A DNA stretch of 64,000 nucleotides from Copromyces sp. CBS 386.78 (taxonomy: Eukaryota > Ascomycota > Sordariomycetes > Sordariales > Sordariaceae), in NCBI GenBank assembly GCA_030685235.1, contig MU839130.1:124001-188000 (forward strand). Reading direction: 5' to 3'. This document shows positions 1-10,853 of the stretch, in pieces. The notes under the pieces were generated by a model. That model had not been told where the DNA came from. It searched no databases and saw nothing but the letters and a program-made list of their open reading frames with translations. The stretch's first letter is position 1. Each line of letters begins with the position of its first letter. The position numbers were made by a program, and so were the translations under genes.

Positions 1-1667
1 TGGAGCCGAAGCATGTTTGGTGGTGCCATGCTGCCATGATCTTCCGGGGCACCAGTCCCGCCATCCGCCGGTCTCAGGTCAGTCTTGCCAGGTCTGGGTG
101 GGCAAACACTGTACCTGTCGTTGAAATCTCCACGTATATTCCGCTCCGTCATTGCTTTCGGAGAGGGGAAATGGCCGGAATTTACTCTCTTCCCAATATT
201 GAGCCGTTTTCAGCCGACCAATTTTTTTAAAAAAGAAATTTCCATCCCACCGAAAACACACCGTGAATGAGATCCGGCGGCGTGGGGGTCGTTCACAGGG
301 GGGGTTCAGGAGGTGGAATGTCGCAAAACACCAAGAAACACTTGCGGAACCGGGACAGCGGCCCCACTCTTGACAACACACAGACAGACCCGGCCGACCG
401 AGAAATCATCGTACTGTAACATCGTCAGGTTTCAGGATCATCGAGATTCCATATTCCAGGGTTCACTTTACTGTCTGAAAAAGTTTTCTGCATCTGGTAC
501 CTGAAAGATCGAGACCATTGACACGGCCCATGTGTCCGAGTTCATGGGTTCAACGGCGGCTTTTCCGTAAGTTATCGAACCATCTAACGGAAGCCTGATC
601 GTTCGCCTACCGAATTTGTTTCTGAAAACTACCCTACTGTGCCCTCCTGGTTGCCCAGGGAAAAAAAAACACCAGGTCACGGATATCCATGCTGTAGAGG
701 ATATTAACACCGTTCATTTTGTCAAGCATAGCAAAGTGACCACAAACCAGTGAGAGGGTACACAAACCGGCACCGCTCCCTCAACATCTTGACCGAGAAG
801 TAGGTAGCACCACAAAAGCGCCGCTCAAGGGCCGTCTTCCGAAAAGCAAGGGTTCTTGCTCACCGGCTCATGTGGGACAGCGGACGGCCATAAGGGTCGT
901 GGGAGGGCCAGACCTCTTACAAAAGCGTTTGTCTTGCCTTGGCCCATTCACAAGCATCCAGTAGGGTTACAGAACCCATCTCTCTTTGTTGGTGGTTTGT
1001 AGTATCTGCGAGATTTCAGGGTTTAAATCTCAGGGTTCAATCCCATCAAGGAACCGAATGGATCTCATCGGGTTTCTGAATCCGGCCCTTCCTTATGACC
1101 CCCCTCACGATGAAAGTCGCCAGTCCGGAGGATTCACTAACCCGGCCAAGCTCAGGGATTGGACAACTGGAACGGGACAATAGCCGACAGGGTAGAGCAG
1201 GGAGGAGTGCGGGCGGGCAACGGGCTATGGATGAGAATTAACGTCAGGTAACCCTCGGCACGGAATCGGCAACTCTGTCCCACGTGAATTAAGTCGATGA
1301 TGTCTTATCACGTATTTCGTTCGACCTTCCATGTCTTTCTGGGGGGAGGCTTGACCAATTCCCCTCTTCAAGTCGTTACCATCCCAAGTATGAATGATGA
1401 GCTTCTAGGCGGATAGCTTCATTTCTCCCTCCTAGATGACGGAGACACTTGCATCCAAGACAGTGACCCCGCCCATTGCCCTTTGGTTTTCTCGCCCCTC
1501 ACCATCTCTACCCAAGAAGCGGTTACTCATGACAACGGCCAATGTTATTCGGGGCACAGCTATTCGGAGCGGGAAATGTAAACACGGAGCTCTCGCTCAT
1601 CATCTACAGGCTACTGCCGCCGAGCTCAAGGATGGAGCGATGATATCATTTCTCGGGACCGTCATCT
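1..1667. other. Intergenic DNA left of the MULE element
   Basis: This stretch has ordinary base composition and no open frame with recognisable domains or plausible splice structure. Short open frames on both strands look like chance. The last nine bases next to the element (1668-1676) belong to its target-site duplication. Any gene whose promoter or end lies here would be off the left edge. Confidence 0.5.
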
Positions 1668-1676
1668 ATCTGTCAA
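1668..1676. repeat. Target-site duplication of the MULE, left copy
   Basis: Nine bases, ATCTGTCAA, directly abut the left inverted repeat. The right copy at 6576-6584 reads ATCTGTTAA. The single C/T difference is the kind of change RIP makes when it leaks slightly beyond a repeat. Confidence 0.75.
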
Positions 1677-1766
1677 CGAAATCCTTGCACACAGAGAGTA
1701 AAATCCTTCCGCACAGAGAGTATCCCCACTTTTACGCTTAGTCAACCCGCCCAGCCGCCCAGCCGC
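1677..1766 (+). repeat. Left terminal inverted repeat of the MULE
   Basis: These 90 bp pair with 6486-6575 without gaps. The only mismatch is position 1679 against 6573, a G-to-A type change. The inner 87 bp (1680-1766 with 6486-6572) are identical. The inner end is a short GC-rich tandem array of a CCCAGCCG unit. Identity of the arms contrasts with the heavily mutated interior. Confidence 0.9.
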
Positions 1767-2429
1767 GCCAGCACACCGTGTGCATCGCTGCCCAACTTCG
1801 TCGTCGCGCATCCTATTAGCGACCGTTAGTCTTACTGCGCAATTGAATAAAGCTATCGCGAAATCTTACCTACCGTTGCGCAATTGTTTTGAGCGATTAT
1901 TTCATTATCTTTATTATTATTTCGTAAAGTATTATCGAGCTCGCTATATTGCCCGCTTATATTATATCGCTAGTAAATTTCGCGACTGTAACCGTACCTC
2001 ATATAATTAAAGTAAGTTAGATTCCTACCCGACTATAATACCTAATATTAACGGCACTTAATTAGAATCCTTAATTAAAATACCCTCGAATCCGGTCCAA
2101 CTAATTATTCTTCGCCAGAATATTCCTAAGAATACGACTCCCCTTGAATCCCGACCGTTAATAATCCGCCTTCGCCCTTACGAAAAAATATTATTACTAC
2201 CGTAGTCCTTTAGCGAGCGCGCCGCAGTTAAGCGAAAGCTAGACCTAATATTATTACCTCCCCCCCTACTATTTATATTAATTCTATATACAATTCGAAA
2301 GGAAGCTTTTAATACCCTCTAAAGTTATACCGTAAACCGAGGGTTTATAATCGTATAAATTAATATATTAAAGAATATTAAGCGAGGAGAGGGCTTTATA
2401 ACGCGTATTAATTATAGTTGTATATACGG

Positions 2430-5040
2430 TAGCACTTATATACTTAATAGTTAAAGTATTCGTAATACTACTTTACGGCAGTTCAGTTATTTATATTAAA
2501 TAAAAGTACTATTACGTAAAAGATAGAGCGATATATAGTTCGCTAAAGAATTCTACGGTCGTATTACCTATAACTATAAATTCGACGTTAATAATCTCTA
2601 TAGTAATATTATTTATTAATAATAGGTCCGTTATAATTATAAGGATATTATTAATAAAATTATCGAAAGATTGTTTAATATAGTTAGGATAACTATACGG
2701 TAGATTGCCTACTATTTAAGTAGTACCTTCGAAGACGATAATAATAGTATTACGAATTTAATACCTACTAAAATTACTAATAATAGTATAGTAATAGAGC
2801 TACGTAATTTTCGAGCCCTTATTACGGCGTTAGAAGTTTAGAACGTTCAATATTATCTTCGTAAGCAAAAATATAGTCCTTATATTTCGATTAAAATGTT
2901 TATCGATTTATTGAAAAGGTATAAGAACCTCTATAGCATTGAGCACTTCGTTAAGTATAATAAGGTTAGGAGGGTTATACGAGTATTTTAAACCTTCGAA
3001 TAATATATAGAGATGTAGAAGAAAAATTCCTATATATTATTAGTCGATAATATATATAAGGTCTATACTAATTTCGCATTATTATCTATATTTATAAAAA
3101 CTACTCGGATTCGAACGTTTGGAGTCTTATTTATTAATTAACCCCTTTTTTTTCCTTATAGGTCAACCACTTCAACCTTCCCCTCTTTAATATTATTAGC
3201 GTCGATATATTAGGCTATAATTTTAACGTTAGTTTTAGTCTCTTAAGTAGGGAGAAGTAAGAGGACTTTAAATAATAATTCCAATACCTAAAGAAATTCT
3301 AAGAGGATTACGAAATCCTAAACCCCAATATTATTATTAACGATTTTAATAAAGGATTTAAAAAGGCCGCTATTACTACCTACTTAAATATATTGTACTA
3401 GCTTTATATATAGTACGTTATAAAGAATATAAACTATTATATTAAGAAGAAGTGGATATAGTTAGGTAGCGCTAAATTAATCCCCGATATTAAATTATTA
3501 AATCTCCTACTAATTACCCGGGATTTAAATAGCGAAGGCCTTAATCTTCTATCCTACCGAAGTCCTATAGCCGTATAAGAAGATAAAACTATTACTAATA
3601 AATATTTTAACGACGATTTAAAAAAGGAGGACCTAAAAGAGGCTAACAATATTACCGTCGCTACATATTTTATATAATAACTAAACGATAGATAAAGAAT
3701 TTGCGAAGCAATTAATAAACTACTAATTAAAATTATTACTCTACGCAACCGTAAAATCCTAACTTTTAATTTAGTTCGTTGATTTTATTAAAATTCGTAT
3801 AAGGGGTTTTAGAAAGTATAGAAATAAGTAGTTTACACTAATAATGAAGGGTATTTTAAGAAGGTATAGTAGTTAATAATTAATAAATTTAGGCGGTAAA
3901 TCCGTAAGTCCCTCCCCTCCCTTCTACAATAAATTATATATTTTATTTATTTATACCTTTTTTTATTTTACTATAAATTAATTATTATTTATTATAATAC
4001 TCCTATCCTATTTCTATAAGTATTACCTCCTATAGATTAACGAGTTTAATAATTACATTATTTTAAAATATAGAAATTATAGTATTAGAATAAGTAATTG
4101 AATTGAATTTGTATATAGAATTATTAAACGTCTACTTAAAAATCGCCTCTCTTCGTTAGATTAGTTATATAAATATATACGAATTACTTACCGCTTTTAA
4201 AGGTAGGAGTTTAAGAGGAAGGTCGTAGAGGCGAAATAAAGGCTTTTAATTAAGTATAAAACGGTCGGGATATTTAATAATCTAGTATTAAAAGTACGTA
4301 AATATACCCGAAAAACGTATATTTAGCCTTATCTAACCTATTTTTACATAGGTTGCGCTATACGCTCTCAAACTTCTATAGTATTAGTACTGATATACGT
4401 ATAATGATTAGTTTAGAAATCCAATTTAAAATCTAAACTTTAATTATAAAAAGGAATTTATTGCCTAATATAGCCTACCCTATAAATACTTTATATTAAA
4501 ATTACTATAGGAGGACCCGCCGGTAATACTATTTAAAGAAAATTTAGATACGTATTAGTAGCTAAATTTAAATAGCGGGCTGGGCGATATAATCGAAGTT
4601 AAGCGCTATACTTATATTATTTGAAACCTAATTATTCTATTTAGTCGCCGATATAAAGCAGTAATTTCCGATTTAAACTTTACTAAATATATAAAGGGGG
4701 TAACGGGGCGTAATTTTATAAACCCAGAAATTTATAAATTACGCGAATTAGAAGGTAATAATTATATTATACCCGCCTAACTAACTAAATTTCGAACCGC
4801 TACCGCCGCTCCCGCCGTTCCTACCGCTACGCTTATTGACTACGACCGATATAATAACGGTCGTATACCTTTTTACAACGAAGACGGGGCAGGCCTTCGT
4901 TATATTATATTATGAAACGTTAGAAGTAGAAATCCCGCTTCTATACTTTGTTATTCCCGTAGTAATAGGGGTAGAAGTAGAATTAAGCGCGGTAGGCGTA
5001 GTAGTAAGGGTACGTAGTAAAAGGAAGCAACTCTACTATT
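2430..5040 (+). pseudogene. MULE transposase relic
   Basis: Limits are approximate. In one plus-strand frame around 2820-3060 a degenerate sequence ends in L-L-V-D-N-x-Y-K, resembling the MULE motif that carries the first catalytic aspartate (codon 3046-3048). After an apparent intron (3061-3161) the frame resumes with V-N-H-F-N-L-P-L-F-N-I, then S-L-L-S-R-E-K-stop-E-D-F-K. At about 3330-3360 comes P-N-I-I-I-N-D-F-N-K, matching the second conserved aspartate region. Near 4469-4489 the pattern Y-S-L-P-Y-K-Y looks like a SWIM zinc motif in which Cys and His codons became Tyr. In-frame stops sit where Gln or Trp codons (CAA, CAG, TGG) are expected. Family assignment rests on motif recall, not on a search. 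Confidence 0.7.
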
Positions 5041-5732
5041 AGCGGACAGCTTTTAATTTATTTAAAAGTAGTTCAACGAATTTACTATAAGCTTTCTCAA
5101 TAATATAAAATTATAAAAAACCCCTAACGTAGCGCTTCTATTAATAATTTTAACCGCTATAACTATAGGACTTCCTTTAATATTTCTATAGGTAATTCTA
5201 GCCTCCTTACCCGTATTAATATTATCGCCTTCGCTATACTCCTAGCGAACTCTAATACCTTTTTTATTTCCCTATCCCTAAAATTAGTAATAGCCGCCGC
5301 CGGTTTAGCTATAATTATATTATAATTATCCGCCAATTAATATTAGTTCTAATTAACTTAATTATAGACTACTAACAATTATTAAATAATTAATACCTTA
5401 GTAATAATTAGTACTTTAACCTTAATACTAGGAAAGCGGTCCCCTTCCTTCTAACTAGTAGTAAGGAGGAGGATAGATTATACTAATAATATAATATAAG
5501 TAGCGAACTCTAACTTCTATAATACCTCTTCTAGTACTTTACTTATACTTATAGGGATTTAAGAGAAAGTCTATTCGCACGGTCACGAATGTCTATTTGA
5601 ACGGTGATCCACTTTTTTCCTCACACATATCCCTAACCCTACCGCCCAGTACTAATCCCCCCTATACTACGACCGCCAAGCTCCTAGATTTCAACCTATT
5701 ATATATTCTAACCCTTGTACGTATTGCTGACA

Positions 5733-5892
5733 GGCGTGATAATGATTGATAGCCGTAACAATCGCTAATAGCCGTAACAATTACTGATAGCCGTAACAAT
5801 TATTAACAGCCGTAATAATCGCTAATAGCCGTAATAATCGCTAATAGCTAATCGCTAATAGGTATAATAGTTACTAACAGCTGTAATAATCG
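5733..5892. repeat. Degenerate short tandem array inside the nested element
   Basis: About seven to eight imperfect copies of a unit of roughly 19 bases lie head to tail, built around TAGCCGTAA(C/T)AAT followed by CGCTAA. Copies differ mainly by C/T and G/A changes. The array forms the left part of the core of the nested element. Confidence 0.75.
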
Positions 5893-5917
5893 CTAGCAAT
5901 TGACAGCAATTGAGCGA

Positions 5918-6040
5918 TTCAATTGAGCGATGTGCGATCGTGCGATGTATAATCGTGCGATGTGCGATCGTGCGATGTGTGACCGTGCCGCTAATGCCCT
6001 GTAAAGTGCGCTGTAAAATGCCTTGTAAAGTGCGATATGG
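5918..6040. repeat. GTGCGAT-rich tandem array inside the nested element
   Basis: Repeated GTGCGAT and CGTGCGATGT words, then repeated (T/C)TGTAAA(G/A)TGC words, fill this stretch. It forms the right part of the core. These repeats explain the open frame rich in Cys, Val and Arg found here, which should not be called a gene. Confidence 0.65.
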
Positions 6041-6485
6041 GGGTGCGTATTTAGTCTGGGCACTGCGGTCTAATGTTACATATAAAAGAATAGTATTGCC
6101 TAGATTTCTGAGCGAAATTTTGGAAAGAATATATGTGACATCTCTAGCCGCGCGAGGGTTAGGGATATGTATGAGGGAAAAAGTAGATCACTGTTCAAAT
6201 AGACATTCATAACCGTGCGAATAGACTTTCTTAAGGGTTTACCAATAATTTAGGTATAGTTAATACTTATACGGCAGGCATTAGAATTAGGGTAGGTACG
6301 TATATTCTAGGTAGTATATATAGCAATTAATATAGTAGCTATTATAGTAGTAGGGGTAGGAATTATAGTAGTAGGAGCTTTACTAACCTCTTTAGTGGTA
6401 GATAATTGACTGGTTTGATAATTCTAAATAACTTTACGTAAAAGAGCAACGTAGATTTAATAATACGGTATATTAGTACGGCTGG

Positions 6486-6575
6486 GCGGCTGGGCGGCTG
6501 GGCGGGTTGACTAAGCGTAAAAGTGGGGATACTCTCTGTGCGGAAGGATTTTACTCTCTGTGTGCAAGGATTCCG
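6486..6575 (-). repeat. Right terminal inverted repeat of the MULE
   Basis: This is the reverse complement of 1677-1766. Inwards of the shared part, at 6480-6486, the GGGCGGCT-type unit continues for one more copy than on the left side, so the short tandem array varies in length between the two arms. Confidence 0.9.
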
Positions 6576-6584
6576 ATCTGTTAA

Positions 6585-9500
6585 CGTGCAAGGCGTCGAA
6601 TGGGCAATAAAAGAGAAGAATTGCGACAAACTGCTTCTGGATATGAAAATCAATTCGCCAACATTGCCCGTATAATGGCGCGAGGTGACGCAACACCCCC
6701 AAGCACACCAGGAGTACAAGACAAATACATGTCTTGGTCTCGAATGCTGCGGTATGATGATGGTGTAAGAGCAAGTATACATGACGCATCTTGGATTGAA
6801 TCTTGTCTTGTCCTCCCACTATCATCGCCCCTCATAAGCAACACTTCTCCGGTCTGTCAGCTTGGCCTGCTTGGCAAAGAAAGGGACTCTAGGGACCTTC
6901 CCGCCGCTGCCTGTTGGGACAAAAAGATACCGGGCCGCGCTGCAAGGTACGGGAGATATCATACTGGGGGGTCCTTGGCTTTTCCGTCAATTACAGTACC
7001 CCGACTGCCTGAGCACATACGACATGAGAAATAAACGGTCCAAATAAACGCATCATTCAATATGGAGGCAGATTTATCTTTGCTTCCACGGTCGATGGTT
7101 CGCCGGAACGATGATATCTCACTACACCTTGATGGTCTGCACACGGTCCGCTCGGCAAGTTGCGGAGCCGCAATCGCGGACCTCTTTGTTTCTTTCACTA
7201 TCCTACGTCACACTCACTCGGTGCCTTCCGATTCCACTCAAAATCCGATGCTGTCAGGATGGTGGGTAGCCGTAGAGGTGCTCATGGTTATTACCATGCA
7301 ACAGCAGGAGTAATGTGATGCATGTGTCGAGAGCCTTCCGCTTGTCATAGCAGGAATCACCCGAGGCAGATAGTCTTCTGTACGGACTTCCTGCTGTTCA
7401 AGCTAACCTAAGGTAACTCCCGAATGCTCGCTGGTGACAGATGCTGTTGGCCTCCAGTCCAGTGTAGGTAGGTATACCGTGACTGCAACACAATGGAAGT
7501 TTCCATTTGATCAGTTGCTCACCGGCCTCGGCGTCCCCGACTGACTGACTCTTTCACATTGACAGGCGGGCCTTCCAGAATCCCATTGAACATTTGACAT
7601 TTGACATTTGACATCGACAGAAGCCCGCTAGCCCGCGGGACTCCCGCTTCCACATGCACTTTAGCCCGGTTCAAGCCCGGATTTAGATATTTGGTGGTAC
7701 CAAACGGCTGGGTAGCAAAGGGGAGGAGGGGCGCCTCCGATGTCGCTCACAATTATTTCAATCCATGTCTGAAACACTCGTCATTTTCCTTCATTGGTTC
7801 GATGATATTGAACCCTGGGAAAATCTCTTCACCTTCACCGTACAAACATAACTGAATTTGACAGAAGTTTTAAAACACCGTACGGGGCTTTCTTCTTCCC
7901 TTTCGTTCGGACCCATGGGCCACGATCACGATCTCCGGGAATGCCTAAAAAAGGAAAGCCGGAGCTCATGTTGCGGGTCTCCTTTTAGATAGGACCTGAT
8001 GGGACTTGTGGGAAAAAGATGGTGTTCACTTCCATGGGTCGATGTCGATGACTCGATTCCTAGCACCCTAGTGGGTTCCAACCTTCTATCGTGAATCGTG
8101 ATCAGTTATTACACTATTATAGGTAGTGGACATTATAGCGGAGTTTCCGAAGGCCTTTTGAAAAATGGAAAGATCAGAAACCCGCTACGGAATCCTTTTT
8201 CCTTGTTCACGGAGAAATCTTGGAGAGTCCTTGGGTACCATCGCGTTCCCCAGAGGCCGAGCTTCGATGGAGCTTCTAGGCTATGAATAGCATCCAGGAG
8301 ATGATCGAGTTTGAAAGGTAGAAAACTTGGACACATCACGTCTCTGGTACACAGCTTCCGACATGGCAATTCATTAACAACTGCAGTGCATATGGAATGT
8401 TTTTGCATCGGAGTTTGAACCACCCAAAACGTGGAACAGCGCCTTCAAACTTTGCGATCTGAGGAAAATATTCGAAGAATTTGAGCACCCAAACGGAAAT
8501 TCGCCCCTTACAAATAGCGGTGTACTGACTTTTGTCGAGAAGAGAAAAGTCTAGAGCGGTGTATGTTATTGCATTGCAAGCATATTTTTTTCCCAAACAA
8601 AGCAAAGCATACAAGGTACCGAGCACTTATACAGGAATTTCCCCTGATAATGCATGCATCTGAAAGTGCATAAATACCTCCAAATGCTTAAGATCTGGCC
8701 GCCGCAATTATTTAGTATGAGTAAATGCTAAAATGCATATTTATATGTCTGCCAGGCCGTTAAATTAGTGTATATGCATTTATAAGCTCCTAGTTTTAGG
8801 GGCCTTACAAGTCCTAACAGGTGTGTTCACCCTTAAAAGTCCCCCAAAGTTTCTATATTATAGGGCTAAGAAGTCTTAGCATAGGAAACCAAGTGCATAA
8901 GTACCTTTAAATGCATACAAAGTGCCGTCCCGAATTACATGCATTATCAGGGGAAATTCCTGTACTCCGCTTTCTGCTTTCGAAGCTGCCGATGATGCCG
9001 TCGTCGAATTTCAACTTTTTGGACGTTCACAGTGTCAGTAAACATGACTCAACCATGTTACCCCATACTGTACTTGTGGCTCAGCGTGATAAAAGTCTTT
9101 GTTCCCGGTCTCCGGTGGATGTCGGGCCTTTCTCGTCCGAATTCAACTGTTTGGTTTCTGGGTTGTCTTTCGGAATCTTGCATCATCATGGGCAATTCCG
9201 AAATTGTTGACGACCAGGTTTGCGAGGTTATATCCATGTGGACCAACTTCACCTGATGGGAAATCAACATGCTCAAGATATATTCGTCAAGAACTGAACA
9301 ATATGTAACCGGGCGGGACAAATAACAGCCAGTCGATATGTGCTGCGTGAAATGATATTGAACTACCCGGTCATTCGAGAAAACATCAGAACAATCAAGG
9401 CCGGGTCGGCATCCCGGTTTTGAATGGTGATCACCATTCATACAAGAGAAACCCACACGTGTACGGTCAGCTCTTACTCTCTCGTCCGTTTATCAAAGAG

Positions 9501-10853
9501 TCTGGACTATGAGATCTTCAGTGGAGGAAGGACTAAGATCTTCATTTCTCACGGTTTTCAGAGACAATCCCACATCGAACCGAGGAGAATAAGGAGGTTG
9601 CCAGGTGATATGGAGACGAGACGTTGCAATTCCTTCGAGGGATATATCCAAGGAAACACGATATCATCTTCTCTCAAGAATCTTGGAGGTCGACTCGCAG
9701 AAGGAGGAATCTACTCCGGTGTTTTTTTTACGCTTCAGGCAGCATCCGTTGAAAAACACCAGTGCGTTCATACTGTAGTGTACTGCGTAGGTCCAGGATC
9801 TTGTGCTCTCACTTGCCGAGCAACTTCTGTAGATCTCCTTGCTGATCACCAGAAAACGTGGTCAGGTGGATGGAAGAAAAACCAAACCGAACCCATTTTA
9901 AGGGCGTGTTTGGTGTCTCCCTTCCACAGTATGCAAGGTACGACTGTAGGGTAGTTTCCATGACCATGCGCGCATATGTTTGGGTGTTTGTTCGTGGTAT
10001 ACGAAGGATGGCGATGAGATGCATGATTGAGATTGTTGATTGATGGACAAAAGCCACGCTTTCATTCGGGATCTTGTGATATTCTCAGGTCATCGAAGTT
10101 CCGGAGAAATGGCCGGATGAGAATAATCGTTCAACTCGACCTATTGCAGCCGAGGGTATCAAGATACCTAAGAAGCAGAGGGGATCAGACACATGGTCTT
10201 TTTGAGTTGTGACGAAAACGATGTCCCTAGCGGCGAAGATGCTTCATGTTTTGTGGTGGGTCGAACCACACATGCTTTGGTTTTTCTTTTCGCCTCATGA
10301 AGCACACAGAAATTGGAATTGAGTTGGAACATGACAATGGACGATAGATCAGATGGAATCCATGTTAGCTGGCGGATGCAGGGAAATTGTGACGGTGGTT
10401 TCCACTTGGTAGTGCCGTCACGGCGTGTAAGTCTAACCTGTCGTCGTCGTGCAGATGCAGCACATAACCCTAACCCGGGACCTGCAAATTCAGTTGTTCA
10501 ACATCTATCTGAAAACTTCGGATGCGTTCACGACTTGAACAATTCGCATCTGGAAGCGACATAATTGAACTGCACAGCTACAATTTGTCGGACGTAGTAT
10601 GACGAAGCTTGTTGATCTTGAGAAGAAGGCCAGACCTTGACGCAGTCCTGCAGCGTTGCGCCATAAAAGCCTAGTTCCTCATCGCGACGTATCGCAACGC
10701 AACGCACCGCGCACTCTTTACCTTGCGAACGGGCCGAATCGCCGAACGTCCGGTTTTCTTCACTTCATCTGAATCTCTACCACCTCACCAAGACACTCTA
10801 ACGAACCCACTCTATCATTTCCCAACGCCACGCCCACCAACAAAAAGTCAAAA
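6585..10853. other. Intergenic DNA between the MULE and RMP1
   Basis: Apart from the MITE at 8632-8962 I see no supportable gene in these 4.3 kb. The longest plus-strand frames (6600-7034, 9424-9954) show no domain, no family resemblance and mixed codon use. A small tandem run of ACATTTG units sits at about 7588-7612. A telomere-like AACCCTAACCC word lies at 10466-10476. Confidence 0.5.
8632..8962. mobile_element. 331-bp MITE with 25-bp inverted repeats and TA flanks
   Basis: The ends are perfect 25-bp inverted repeats (8632-8656 and 8938-8962) beginning CAGGAATTTCCCC. Both outer flanks are the dinucleotide TA (8630-8631 and 8963-8964), which is the target duplication of the Tc1/mariner/pogo group. 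Just inside the ends, two related direct copies of about 24 bp (8663-8686 and 8891-8916, core AAGTGCATAA(A/G)TACCT) lie in the same orientation. There is no coding capacity. It looks like a non-autonomous mariner or pogo-type element and shows little sign of RIP, as expected for a repeat this short. Confidence 0.82.

Larger units (their letters stand above)
5564..6230. mobile_element. Nested inverted-repeat (MITE-like) element inside the MULE
   Basis: Positions 5565-5640 and 6155-6230 are 76-bp inverted repeats that pair without gaps and differ at only about six positions, essentially all transitions. The element is flanked by TTAAG on both sides (5559-5563 and 6231-6235), a possible target duplication. 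Its GC content is clearly higher than the surrounding RIP-mutated MULE. It encodes no recognisable protein; the plus-strand open frame at 5910-6212 is built from short repeats. It probably inserted into the MULE after, or escaped, most of the mutation. The superfamily cannot be assigned from these ends. Confidence 0.78.
1677..6575 (+). mobile_element. RIP-degraded Mutator-like (MULE) DNA transposon
   Basis: A 4,899-bp AT-rich block is bounded by 90-bp terminal inverted repeats (1677-1766 and 6486-6575). The flanks carry a 9-bp direct repeat, ATCTGTCAA at 1668-1676 and ATCTGTTAA at 6576-6584, differing by one transition. A 9-bp duplication with long inverted repeats is the Mutator hallmark. 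The interior, read on the plus strand, has scattered remains of a MULE transposase full of TAA and TAG codons where glutamine and tryptophan are expected, which is the result of RIP. The base composition changes sharply within about 60 bp of each terminal repeat. A smaller inverted-repeat element is nested near the right end. The element is certainly inactive. Confidence 0.88.

Noticed and set aside
1020..1060. GGTTCAATCCC, a tRNA B-box-like word
   Set aside because: No matching A-box, acceptor stem or cloverleaf can be drawn around it.
4836..5042. 68-codon frame inside the MULE
   Set aside because: It is a shadow frame in RIP-mutated DNA; the transposase relic lies in another frame.
5630..5641. 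CCCTAACCCTA telomere-like word in the nested element (and AGGGTTAGGG at 6155-6164)
   Set aside because: Under two repeat units; part of the inverted repeats, not a telomere seed.
5910..6212. Cys/Val/Arg-rich 100-codon frame within the nested element
   Set aside because: It is generated by GTGCGAT short tandem repeats.
6480..6505. GCTGGGCGGCT shared between the MULE ends and the Copia LTRs (17936-17945, 23277-23286)
   Set aside because: The shared word is about 11 bases and the elements belong to different classes; chance or simple-sequence bias is enough.
6600..7034. 144-codon plus-strand frame starting with ATG next to the MULE
   Set aside because: Mixed composition, no domain, no splice partner; overlapping frames on the other strand are equally long.
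7645..7690. GGTTCAAGCCC, another B-box-like word
   Set aside because: The sequence 70 bases upstream does not pair with the bases after the T-arm; no tRNA fold.
9424..9954. 176-codon plus-strand frame
   Set aside because: No recognisable domain and no codon bias like that of neighbouring real genes.
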